From NCBI GenBank assembly GCA_964654995.1, contig CAZZKF010000005.1, positions 13,199-77,198 on the forward strand: a DNA stretch of 64,000 nucleotides. The letters are read 5' to 3'. Each line of letters starts with the position of its first letter. Position 1 is the first letter of the stretch. The DNA comes from CAZZKF01 sp964654995 (GTDB lineage Bacteria > Pseudomonadota > Alphaproteobacteria > CAZZKF01). The notes under the pieces were generated by a model. It saw only the letters and a list, made by a program, of their open reading frames with translations, had not been told where the DNA came from and made no database searches. A program made the translations under genes and the position numbers. This document shows positions 12,340-19,866 of this stretch, piece by piece.

Positions 12340-13737
12340 ATGATGACCACGGACCAGGACTCCCCCACCGCATCTTCGGGGTCGACCGCGTCGGCCACGA
12401 CCGAACCGTTGCGGGTGCGCGAACACGTGCGGCTGCGCACCCTGATCTTCATTCGCTGGATCGCGGTGCTCGGCCAGGCGACGACATTGCTGTTCGTTCA
12501 TTTCGTTGCCGGCTTCCATGTGCCGTTGATGCCGGCGGCGGTGGCGATTGCCGCCTCGGTGGTGCTCAATCTGATTCTCACCGCCGCCTATCCGCCGACC
12601 CGGCGCCTGACCGACCGGCAGGCAACCCTGCATCTCGGATATGATCTGCTGCAGCTCAGCGTGCTCCTGTACCTGACCGGCGGGCTGGCCAATCCGTTCG
12701 CCGTGCTGATGCTGGTGCCGGTCACCATTTCGGCCACGATCCTGAGCGGCCGCAGCACCCTGGAACTGGGCGGGCTGGCGCTGATCTGCGTCACCGGCCT
12801 GGCGTTCTTCTACCAGCCGCTCCCCTGGTCGGACGGAGGTCTGGAGCTGCCACCCATCTATATCTGGGGTGTGTGGTCGGCGCTGGTGCTGGGTACCGCC
12901 TTCATGGCCACCTACGCCTGGCGCGTGGCCTGCGAGGCGCGCCGCCTGTCGGAAGCGCTGGTCGCCAGCCGTCTGGCCCTCGCCAACGAGCAGAAGCTTT
13001 CCGCCCTGGGCGGGCTGGCGGCCGCCGCCGCCCATGAGCTGGGAACCCCGTTGGGCACCATCGCCCTGGTCGCCAAGGAGCTGAGCCGGGCCGTCCCCGA
13101 CGACAGTCCGCTGAAACCCGACATCGCCCTGCTGCGTGCGGAAGCCGGCCGCTGCCGCGATATCCTGGCGCGGCTGCTGCACCGGCCGACCCAGACCGAT
13201 CCGTTTCCGTTCGATGTGATGCCGCTCTCCGCGGTCGTCGAAGAGGCAGCCGAACCGCATCGCCATTATGGCATCGACATTGCGTTCATCGCCCACGGCG
13301 CGCCGGAGTCCGAGCCGCGGCTGCGACCGGTTCCCGAATTGGTCCATGGTCTCGGCAATATCATTGAAAACGCCGTCGGCTTTGCCCGAAACCGGGTGGA
13401 AATCGACATGACCTGGGATGACCGCAGCGTCTCCATCACCGTCGCCGATGATGGCCCCGGGTTCGAGCCGCGCCTGCTCGGCTGGCTTGGTGAGCCTTAT
13501 CTGAGTTCGCGCAGTGACGCGAACTCCGGGGAGACGCGCGACGAGGCCGGCGGCATGGGGCTCGGCATCTTCATCGCCAAGACCCTGTTGGGGCGCACCG
13601 GCGCCGGTCTGAGCTTCGCCAACCGCCCCGGCACAGGCGCCGCGGTGACGGTGAACTGGCCGCGGGTCAGCCTTGCAGAACCGCCGGCAGCGACCGAAAA
13701 CACGACGGCTTTGGCACTGGACGCAATTAAAGGGTAG
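12340..13737 (+). CDS. regB: Redox-sensing histidine kinase RegB/PrrB
   Basis: Membrane sensor kinase that signals the redox state of the quinone pool to RegA. From ATG 12340, preceded by AAGGCGG, it has 465 residues. Six hydrophobic segments fill about residues 35-205; the loop GGLANPF matches the quinone-sensing heptapeptide of RegB. The phosphorylated His232 lies in AAHELGTPLGT, and Cys272 in GRCRDIL corresponds to the redox-active cysteine of Rhodobacter RegB. The ATPase part has an N box (NIIENAVGFARN) and G boxes (DDGPGFEP, GMGLGIF). The stop lies one base before the first regA start. Confidence 0.95.
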   Translation: MMTTDQDSPTASSGSTASATTEPLRVREHVRLRTLIFIRWIAVLGQATTLLFVHFVAGFHVPLMPAAVAIAASVVLNLILTAAYPPTRRLTDRQATLHLGYDLLQLSVLLYLTGGLANPFAVLMLVPVTISATILSGRSTLELGGLALICVTGLAFFYQPLPWSDGGLELPPIYIWGVWSALVLGTAFMATYAWRVACEARRLSEALVASRLALANEQKLSALGGLAAAAAHELGTPLGTIALVAKELSRAVPDDSPLKPDIALLRAEAGRCRDILARLLHRPTQTDPFPFDVMPLSAVVEEAAEPHRHYGIDIAFIAHGAPESEPRLRPVPELVHGLGNIIENAVGFARNRVEIDMTWDDRSVSITVADDGPGFEPRLLGWLGEPYLSSRSDANSGETRDEAGGMGLGIFIAKTLLGRTGAGLSFANRPGTGAAVTVNWPRVSLAEPPAATENTTALALDAIKG

Positions 13738-13738
13738 A

Positions 13739-14338
13739 ATGACTCTAAGACTCGGCCCTCGGGATATGGCGGAAACAGATGAGAGCAAGATGCGCGCGGA
13801 TAGCAGCGAGAGCAGGGTGCGACGGCTGCTGATCGTCGATGACGACGCGGCGTTCCGGAACCGGCTGGCACGGGCGATGGAACAGCGCGGCTACCGGGTC
13901 GGCGCGGCCGCCTCGATCGACGAGGCCATTGCCCAGGCACGCGCCGAGCCTCCCGATTTTGCGGTCATCGATCTGCGCCTCGAGGACGGCAGCGGCCTTG
14001 ACATTGTCGCCACCTTGCGCGACCTGCAGCCCGGCGTGCGCATCGTCATCCTCACCGGCTACGGCAACATCGCGACCGCGGTGGCGGCGGTCAAGGCCGG
14101 GGCCGTCGATTATCTCGCCAAGCCGGCCGATGCCGACGATATCGAGGCGGCGCTGCTGGCCGAGGAAGGCGCCAAGCCGCCGCCGCCGGAAAATCCGATG
14201 TCGGCCGACCGGGTGCGCTGGGAACACATCCAGCGGGTCTACGAGCTGTGCGGCCGCAATGTCTCGGAAACCGCACGCCGGCTGCGCATGCACCGCCGCA
14301 CCCTGCAACGGATTCTCGCCAAGCGCTCGCCGCGCTGA
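13739..14338 (+). CDS. regA: Response regulator RegA/PrrA
   Basis: Global redox response regulator, partner of RegB. The ATG at 13739 follows AAAGGG and gives 199 residues; ATG 13766 (190 residues) is an alternative closer to the family's usual start. The receiver domain has the acidic pair in LLIVDDDAAF, phosphoacceptor Asp78 in VIDLRLEDGSG, the Thr in LTGYGNI and Lys in AKPAD. A proline linker (PPPPENP) leads to the Fis-type helix-turn-helix NVSETARRLRMHRRTLQRIL, nearly invariant in RegA proteins. Expected targets are respiration, photosynthesis or carbon and nitrogen fixation genes; none is in this window. Confidence 0.96.
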   Translation: MTLRLGPRDMAETDESKMRADSSESRVRRLLIVDDDAAFRNRLARAMEQRGYRVGAAASIDEAIAQARAEPPDFAVIDLRLEDGSGLDIVATLRDLQPGVRIVILTGYGNIATAVAAVKAGAVDYLAKPADADDIEAALLAEEGAKPPPPENPMSADRVRWEHIQRVYELCGRNVSETARRLRMHRRTLQRILAKRSPR

Positions 14339-14357
14339 ACCCCGAAAGACGGAATCG

Positions 14358-15119
14358 TCAGCCGCCGCGTGGCGGCCGGACCGGGCGGCGCAACCGCGGC
14401 GTCGACGCCGACGCCGGCAGGCGGTGAAGCCACCAGGCGTTCTCGTTGATCGAATAGATCGGCCGGTAGTGGCGAATGGTGGCGGCATCGACCACCCGCG
14501 AGATCTGATTGTCCAGAATCAGTGTGCGACCGTTCAGGTAGACCGCCAGCACGGCGTGCGGGACGTTAAGATTGAGGTCCTGGAGAACGACGATGCGGAG
14601 CTGGTCGGCATCGAAGCCCAGGGCGCGGAGCGCCATGTATTTGGCGATCGCGTAATCCTCGCAGTCGCCATCCTTGCGCAGGAATTCGACAGGTGTCGCC
14701 CAGTAATCCCGGACCCCCCAGTTGCGCGGGTCGGTGATATAGGGGCTCAGGTTCATGCGCGCGTGCACGGCTTCGACCTGGGAGCGGGGGTCGCGATTTT
14801 TCAGATCGGCAATGAAACGGTCCCAGTCGCGCAGGAAACAGCGGGAAAAACGGGTCGGCTGGCAGCTCGAAGCGCGGGCGCGTTCGGCCTCGAAGCGGGC
14901 CAGCATGCCGGTCCATTTACCGAACGCCGCGAGCCGGGTGCTGCGGATCTCGATGCTGCCGAACAGGCCGCTTGCCGCCTTGCCCGCCGCCGGCGTGGCG
15001 GCGACGGCGCCGCCGGCAGATGCCAGCGTGATGAGAAGGCCGAAGGCCGCCAGCCATCGCCACCATGACAGGCGTCGATATCGGTCGGCAGGTCTGTGGC
15101 TGCGGCCGGCGAGTCCCAT
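14358..15119 (-). CDS. Periplasmic transglutaminase-like cysteine protease (BTLCP/LapG family)
   Basis: Protein of 253 residues with a basic N-terminus and a signal or anchor segment (about 21-40, AFGLLITLASAGGAVAA), so the catalytic part is periplasmic. The catalytic triad of the bacterial transglutaminase-like cysteine proteinases is complete: Cys153 in KDGDCEDYA, His188 in VPHAVLAV and Asp203 in LDNQ. In Pseudomonas the family member LapG cuts a surface adhesin and is held inactive by a degenerate c-di-GMP receptor. Here the gene is divergent from a membrane sensor with a degenerate HD-GYP domain, which makes a similar pairing worth testing. The substrate is unknown. Confidence 0.86.
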   Translation of the reverse strand: MGLAGRSHRPADRYRRLSWWRWLAAFGLLITLASAGGAVAATPAAGKAASGLFGSIEIRSTRLAAFGKWTGMLARFEAERARASSCQPTRFSRCFLRDWDRFIADLKNRDPRSQVEAVHARMNLSPYITDPRNWGVRDYWATPVEFLRKDGDCEDYAIAKYMALRALGFDADQLRIVVLQDLNLNVPHAVLAVYLNGRTLILDNQISRVVDAATIRHYRPIYSINENAWWLHRLPASASTPRLRRPVRPPRGG

Positions 15120-15182
15120 GCGCTGTCCCGTCTGTGGCCGGCCGATTCGAAGGGCCGGAGCGGAAATTGTCGGCCGGTGCCG

Positions 15183-15197
15183 TTAACAAGCTGTTAA
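15183..15197. promoter_or_regulatory. CtrA-like site, also a 6-3-6 inverted repeat
   Basis: TTAACA-AGC-TGTTAA at 15183-15197 fits TTAA-N7-TTAA, the core of the alphaproteobacterial CtrA consensus (final C replaced by G), and is also a perfect inverted repeat. It lies in the 217-base space between the divergent protease and sensor genes, so it could control both. CtrA itself is not in this window. Confidence 0.4.
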
Positions 15198-15300
15198 GCG
15201 TAAAGTCGTTAGCTCTGGAAGGACGGGCCGCCCCCGGGTTACAAGAGGAGTGCCGGGACGCGAAATCGGCTGCGCGGAGCGGCCATGCCCGGATGGAGAC

Positions 15301-15316
15301 GGGAACCGCGGTTCCC
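15301..15316. promoter_or_regulatory. Perfect 16-base palindrome upstream of the sensor gene
   Basis: GGGAACCGCGGTTCCC is fully self-complementary. It ends 5 bases before the AAGGAG ribosome-binding site of the sensor gene. It could be an operator for a dimeric regulator or, at the RNA level, restrict ribosome access. Confidence 0.4.
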
Positions 15317-15336
15317 GAAGGAAGGAGATGGGCCCA

Positions 15337-17442
15337 GTGCCGGAACCGGTCAGCCGCGTGTCAAACGCCCGGATCGGCCGCACAGGCCTCGCGATCGGGC
15401 TGGGGCTTGCCCTGGCGGTGATTGTCGGCGTTGTTCTGGTGCTCCGCTTCACCGCCGCCGAGCGCCAGCGTGATCTGCGCGCCTGGCAGATCCGCCTCGG
15501 CATCGTCGCCGATTCGCGCGCGGCGGCCGTCAATGACTGGCTGGCCGACCAGATGGGCGCGATTCGCGAAATCGCCGACAACCCCTCGGTGGCGCTCTAT
15601 CTGACTGAGCTGGCGCTGGCCGCCGGCGACCCGGACCAGGTGGCGGAGGCAACGGCCCAGGAAGAGTATCTGCGCACCCTGCTGATCACCGTCGCCAGCC
15701 GCGCGCGCTTCGAAGGACCGCTGCTCGGCCCCGATGTCGCCGCCAATATCGAGCGCCAGGGCATCGCCGGCCTGATGCTCGTGGACGCCGGCGGCCGGCC
15801 GCTGGTGGCGACCCCCCAAGCGCCGCGTCTCGACGCGCGGCTCGACGCGATGCTGGCGGCAGTGCAGGGGCGCAGTCATGCGATCGCCGGTCCCTGGCTG
15901 GGCCCGGGCGACGAGCCGGTTCTGGCTTTCGTCATGCCCATCGCCCCGGTCCAGGGCACCGAGGGCGAGGATGCCCCGGTCGGCTTCGTGATCGGCGTCA
16001 AGCGGCTGGCCGAGGGGCTTTACGAGGCACTGCGCCAGCCCGGCGAGACCGAGGAGAGTGCCCGCACCTATCTGGTCCGGGCCCGCGGCGCGGTGATCGA
16101 GTATCTGTCGCCGCTCGATGATGCGGCACCGCTGAAATTTACCATGGCCCGCGATACACGCGATCTGGCGGCCGCCTATGCCCTTGACTCGCCCGGCGGA
16201 TTCGCGCGGCGGATCGATGCTTGGAACCGCCCGGTTCTGGTCACCAGCCGAGCCCTCGACGAGGTGCCCTGGGTGCTGGTCCGCACGGTTTCGCTCAAGG
16301 AGGCGCTGGCCGAAAGCAATGCCCGGCGCAGCGCCTTCCTGGTGGTCGTGCTGCTGGCGATCTTCGGCGCCGCCGCCGGCATTCTTCTGGTCTGGCGCCA
16401 CGGCACCTCGCTGCGGGCGGCCGCGGCGGCCGAGCGCTACCGCGAGATGGCCGAGCGCCATGCCCGCCTCGGCCGGTTCCTGCGCATTGTCGCCGATGCC
16501 CAGCCGACGGCGATCGCCACCGTCGACGGTGACGGCGTCTACAGCTTCGCCAACGCCCGCGCCGCCGATGACGCCGGCATCGCCGCCGATGATTTCCCCG
16601 GCAAGACCATGGCCAGCGTCCTCGGCCCGGCGAGGGCGGCGCTGTTCCAGCCGCTCAACAAGGCGGCGCTGGAGACCGGCCAGCCGGTGTTCCGGACCCA
16701 GACCGTCGACGAGACCCGCGGCCAGAAGATCATCCGTTCGGCGCATGTGCCGCTGCCCGACGAAGCCTCCGAGCGCCGCGAGGTCCTGATGGTCATGGAG
16801 GATGTCACCGAGCTGGTGCGCGAGCGCGAGCGCCGCGAAGCCAATCTGCGCCAGCTGGTGACCACGCTGACCGGCATCATCGACCGGCGCGACCCGTTTG
16901 CGGCGCGCCATTCGGCCCGGGTTGCCGAGGTGGCGGAGGCGATCGCCGTCGAGATGGGCCTCTCGGATGTCGAGGTGGAAACCGCCGAGATCGCCGGGGC
17001 GCTGATGAACCTCGGCAAGATCCTGGTGCCGGAAGAGGTGCTGACCGCCGCCCGGACCTTGACGCCGGATCAGCTTCAAAGCGTGCGCGAGGCGATCGCC
17101 GCCAGTGCCGATCTGCTGGAAGGGGTGGAGTTCGACGGCCCGGTGGTTGCCACCATTCGCCAGGTTCAGGCGCGCTGGGACGGCGCCGGCGTGCCCGAGG
17201 GGCTCAAGGGCGAAGACATTCTGGTCACCGCCCGGGTAGTCGCCGTGGCCAATGCCTTCGTCGGCATGGTCAGTGCGCGGGCCTACCGTCCGGGGCTCGA
17301 TATGGACGATGCCATCAACCAGTTGCTGGCGGATGTCGGCAAGGCCTTCGACCGAGGCCCGGTTGCGGCGCTGGTCAACATTCTGGATAATCGCGACGGC
17401 CGCGCGCGCTGGGCCGACTTCGGAACACCGCCCGAAGCCTGA
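15337..17442 (+). CDS. Membrane sensor: periplasmic domain, PAS, degenerate HD-GYP
   Basis: About 701 residues from GTG 15337, which is 9 bases after AAGGAG; ATG 15328 abuts that site and is less likely. Layout: one membrane helix (about 10-35), a large periplasmic region of about 300 residues resembling Cache-type sensor domains, a second membrane helix (SAFLVVVLLAIFGAAAGILL), a PAS domain (about 385-500) and a C-terminal HD-GYP fold. The HD-GYP residues that bind metal are lost: the HD pair is replaced by Met-Asn (ALMNLGKI, about residue 557), HHE by VQA before RWDG, and GYP by GVP. It is therefore unlikely to hydrolyse c-di-GMP and may act as a receptor. It is divergent from the LapG-like gene. 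Confidence 0.82.
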   Translation: MPEPVSRVSNARIGRTGLAIGLGLALAVIVGVVLVLRFTAAERQRDLRAWQIRLGIVADSRAAAVNDWLADQMGAIREIADNPSVALYLTELALAAGDPDQVAEATAQEEYLRTLLITVASRARFEGPLLGPDVAANIERQGIAGLMLVDAGGRPLVATPQAPRLDARLDAMLAAVQGRSHAIAGPWLGPGDEPVLAFVMPIAPVQGTEGEDAPVGFVIGVKRLAEGLYEALRQPGETEESARTYLVRARGAVIEYLSPLDDAAPLKFTMARDTRDLAAAYALDSPGGFARRIDAWNRPVLVTSRALDEVPWVLVRTVSLKEALAESNARRSAFLVVVLLAIFGAAAGILLVWRHGTSLRAAAAAERYREMAERHARLGRFLRIVADAQPTAIATVDGDGVYSFANARAADDAGIAADDFPGKTMASVLGPARAALFQPLNKAALETGQPVFRTQTVDETRGQKIIRSAHVPLPDEASERREVLMVMEDVTELVRERERREANLRQLVTTLTGIIDRRDPFAARHSARVAEVAEAIAVEMGLSDVEVETAEIAGALMNLGKILVPEEVLTAARTLTPDQLQSVREAIAASADLLEGVEFDGPVVATIRQVQARWDGAGVPEGLKGEDILVTARVVAVANAFVGMVSARAYRPGLDMDDAINQLLADVGKAFDRGPVAALVNILDNRDGRARWADFGTPPEA

Positions 17443-17498
17443 GCCCGGTATGAGCCGTCCGTATCGGGCGGCGGCGGTTCAGGCAGGATGGGCGAACC

Positions 17499-18323
17499 AT
17501 GCAGGTCATCGACAGGTTGAAGGCGCTGTTGCCCGGGCGATCGCAGCCCGAGCCGGCGCCCCCGCGTGGCCCGGAGGGTACCCGCATCTATGCGGTCGGC
17601 GACATTCACGGGCGCGTCGATCTTCTGGGCGAGCTGCGCGCGCGAATTGCCGAGGACGCGGCGGCGCATTCGCAGGCCCGCCGCGTGATCGTCTATCTCG
17701 GCGACTATGTCGATCGCGGACCGGCCAGCCGCGAGGTCATCGAAACGCTGGCCGGTGAGCCGTTGCCGGGCTTTCAGGAGGTTCACCTGCTGGGCAATCA
17801 CGAAGACATGTTCATGCGGTTTCTCGGCGACGTGCGCATCGGCCCGGTGTGGTTTCTGAACGGCGCCCGGGCGACGCTGGCCAGCTATGGCGTCGATGTT
17901 CCGGACGCGGCCGATGACGAGACCGCGTTCGCCGACATTCAGGCGCGCATCAATGATCAGTTGCCGGCGCACCACCGCGCCTTCCTGCGCGGGCTTCGAC
18001 CCTGGCACCTGGAAGGCGACTATCTGTTCGTGCATGCCGGCCTGCGCCCGGGCCGCCGGATCGAGCGTCAGGACATCGAGGACCTGATCTGGATTCGCGA
18101 CGACTTTCTGAATTCGGACGCCGACTTTGGCGCCGTCGTCGTGCATGGCCATTCGATTCGCGAGGCCCCCGAATTTTGCGCCAACCGCATCGGCATCGAC
18201 ACCGGGGCGTATCGAACCGGGGTGCTGACGGCGCTGGCGCTCGAGGGCGAGGCCCGCACCATCCTTCAAACCGGGCAGACCGGGCCGCAGGCCGGCGCGA
18301 CAGATGAACCGGAGACGCGATAA
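17499..18323 (+). CDS. PPP-family metallophosphoesterase (serine/threonine phosphatase-like)
   Basis: Cytoplasmic protein of 274 residues with the full set of PPP motifs: GDIHGR (Asp35, His37), GDYVDRG (Asp69), GNHE (Asn100, His101), FVHAGLRP and VVHGHSI. These bind two metal ions and a phosphate, as in the lambda and PrpE/ApaH-like phosphatases. The protein or nucleotide substrate is not evident. It starts 56 bases after the sensor gene on the same strand and may be in its transcription unit; the next gene, yaaA, has its own promoter. Confidence 0.9.
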   Translation: MQVIDRLKALLPGRSQPEPAPPRGPEGTRIYAVGDIHGRVDLLGELRARIAEDAAAHSQARRVIVYLGDYVDRGPASREVIETLAGEPLPGFQEVHLLGNHEDMFMRFLGDVRIGPVWFLNGARATLASYGVDVPDAADDETAFADIQARINDQLPAHHRAFLRGLRPWHLEGDYLFVHAGLRPGRRIERQDIEDLIWIRDDFLNSDADFGAVVVHGHSIREAPEFCANRIGIDTGAYRTGVLTALALEGEARTILQTGQTGPQAGATDEPETR

Positions 18324-18370
18324 ATCGCCGCTGGTCGGCCTTTGTTCCCGTGGCGCAACCGCTCCGGATC

Positions 18371-18379
18371 TGCTATAAT
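18371..18379 (+). promoter_or_regulatory. Extended -10 promoter ahead of yaaA
   Basis: TGCTATAAT at 18371-18379 is a perfect extended -10 element (TGn plus TATAAT), rare in this GC-rich context. A weak -35 (TGGCGC at 18351-18356) is 17 bases upstream. The transcript would start near 18386, giving a leader of about 180 bases before yaaA. Confidence 0.6.
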
Positions 18380-18419
18380 TCATCTTAACGTGGCCGCAAC
18401 CAAACGGTGACGTATCAGC

Positions 18420-18440
18420 CCCCGTAATACACTTACGGGG
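18420..18440 (+). promoter_or_regulatory. Hairpin in the yaaA leader
   Basis: A perfect 8-base-pair stem, CCCCGTAA (18420-18427) with TTACGGGG (18433-18440), loop TACAC, lies between the extended -10 promoter and a short reading frame. No T run follows, so it is more likely a leader structure than a terminator. Confidence 0.45.
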
Positions 18441-18454
18441 ACTTTGGAGACGCC

Positions 18455-18556
18455 ATGCTGCAGGTGGTGATTCTCCGGAGCGAGACACGAAATGGCCGCC
18501 GGGGTTTTAATCGATCCCGGCGGTTGCGTTTGCGGCCCCCGCGCGCTGAGACCTGA
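18455..18556 (+). CDS. Possible 33-residue leader peptide upstream of yaaA
   Basis: Starts with ATG 18455, six bases after GGAG, and ends with TGA 18554-18556, 12 bases before the yaaA start. The product begins MLQVVILRSETRNGRRG and is rich in arginine (ten of 33), five of them encoded as CGG. It resembles no family I know. Placement after a hairpin and directly before yaaA suggests a translated upstream frame that could couple or attenuate yaaA; it may also be chance. Confidence 0.3.
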   Translation: MLQVVILRSETRNGRRGFNRSRRLRLRPPRAET

Positions 18557-18568
18557 GGAAACCGCCCG

Positions 18569-19357
18569 ATGCTTGTGCTGATCTCGCCGGCCAAAAAACT
18601 CGATACCCTGGCCCCCGCACCCGTGCCCGACCATACGGTCCCGGAGCTGATCGCGGAGGCCGGTCAGTTGATCGATATCCTCAAGCGATTGGGACCGGCG
18701 GAGTTGCAGCGGCTGATGAAGCTGAGCCCGAAGCTCGCCGAAGTGGCGCTGGCCCGTCATCGTCAGTTGACAACACGGCTGGGCCCGGACAACGCCAAGC
18801 CGGCGGTCTTCGCGTTCAAGGGCGACACTTACGTAGGCCTCGATGCCGCCAGCCTGACGCCCGCCGACCTGGGCGTGGCGCAAGGTGGCTTGCGCATTCT
18901 CTCAGGCCTTTACGGGCTCTTGCGCCCGCTCGACCTGATCCAGGCCTACCGTCTGGAGATGGGCGCGCGCCTCGCCAATCCGCGGGGGCCGACGCTTTAC
19001 GATTTCTGGCGCGAGCCGGTGACGCAAGCCGTCAATGCGGCGCTTGAGCGGGCCGGCGGCGGGCCGGTGGTCAACCTTGCCTCGGTGGAATATTTTTCGG
19101 TGCTGCAACAGGAGGCGCTGGCCGCGCCGGTGATCACCCCGGTGTTCAAGGAAGGGCGCGACGGCAGCTACCGGGTGCTCGGCCTGTTCGCCAAGCGGGC
19201 GCGCGGTATGATGGCCCGGTTCATCATCCGGAACCGCATTGACCGGGCCGACGATCTGCTGGAATTCGCGGATGCCGGCTACCGGTACAACCCTGCCGCC
19301 TCCGAACCCGGGCGGCCGGTGTTCCTGCGCCAGCAGCCGCGCAAGAGCGCGGCATAG
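18569..19357 (+). CDS. yaaA: Peroxide stress protein YaaA (DUF328/UPF0246)
   Basis: Protein of 262 residues matching the YaaA family along its length: MLVLISPAKKLD at the start, FKGDTYVGLDA, LRILSGLYGLLRPLDLIQAYRLEMG in the middle and VVNLASVEYF near residue 170. In E. coli YaaA lowers free intracellular iron during hydrogen peroxide stress and has been reported to bind DNA. GAGGAA precedes the start. The leader upstream carries a consensus extended -10, a hairpin and a short reading frame, suggesting dedicated control. It fits functionally with the Irr/rubrerythrin genes 16 kb away. Confidence 0.93.
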   Translation: MLVLISPAKKLDTLAPAPVPDHTVPELIAEAGQLIDILKRLGPAELQRLMKLSPKLAEVALARHRQLTTRLGPDNAKPAVFAFKGDTYVGLDAASLTPADLGVAQGGLRILSGLYGLLRPLDLIQAYRLEMGARLANPRGPTLYDFWREPVTQAVNAALERAGGGPVVNLASVEYFSVLQQEALAAPVITPVFKEGRDGSYRVLGLFAKRARGMMARFIIRNRIDRADDLLEFADAGYRYNPAASEPGRPVFLRQQPRKSAA

Positions 19358-19364
19358 GGAAAAG

Positions 19365-19517
19365 TCAGGCCCCGCCGGAGGGCTCGCCCTGCGCAGCCTC
19401 GGCCTGATGCTGCATCTGATCGCGCCGGTTGATCCAGCTGCGGAAAACGAAAACCAGCCCGACCATCAGCGCCAGAAGAAAGCCCATGATGGCGAGCGGA
19501 AGTCCGAGTTCAGCCAT
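19365..19517 (-). CDS. Small single-span membrane protein, 50 residues
   Basis: ATG at 19517 preceded by AAGGG; product starts MAELGLPLAIMGFLLALMVG and has one hydrophobic helix (about residues 5-25), then a charged, Gln/Ala-rich tail ending EGEPSGGA-like. It is convergent with yaaA, whose stop is 8 bases away. Good ribosome-binding site, hydrophobic span and basic residues after the span (RSWINRR) support a real inner-membrane microprotein. Function unknown. Confidence 0.6.
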   Translation of the reverse strand: MAELGLPLAIMGFLLALMVGLVFVFRSWINRRDQMQHQAEAAQGEPSGGA

Positions 19518-19866
19518 GTCCCTTGCCCCTTGCTTGTCAATATCTGCCGCAGGTTCCGGTTATCTATAGAGCAAATTCGGGCGACATGGAATCGATTCTG
19601 TAGCGGTTCCAGGGTACCTGCCGGCCAGGCCCTGACCGGGATACGACCGCGCTCCATGGCCCGGCAGCGCATATCACACTGAAGACACTGTAGTTTCTCC
19701 ACGATCCCCCTTTTTTCCTGCGGATTTGCCGATATACTTGGCTGCCCCGCGCGGGATCCCGGTGATGGAGGACCGGGACAGGCAAACCGGCGGGCATATA
19801 ACAAACGCAACAAGAAAACCTGCAACGCCGATTCCAAGGATGGCTGCCCACGTGCCGACACCCGTG
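19518..19866. other. 349-base intergenic region, nothing certain
   Basis: Divergent space between the small membrane protein and the TauE/SafE gene. It contains a 10-base palindrome GAATCGATTC (19589-19598) and GGGATCCC near 19753. Open frames cross it on both strands, but none has recognisable similarity or a convincing ribosome-binding site. Transport-gene starts upstream of 19867 would use part of it. Confidence 0.35.

Noticed and set aside
16980..17010. Sensor HD-GYP domain as an active c-di-GMP phosphodiesterase
   Set aside because: The metal-binding His-Asp pair, the HHE and the GYP residues are all replaced.
18416..18556. Small RNA or SRP RNA in the yaaA leader
   Set aside because: The conserved SRP and 6S RNA core sequences are missing; a leader with a reading frame explains the features better.
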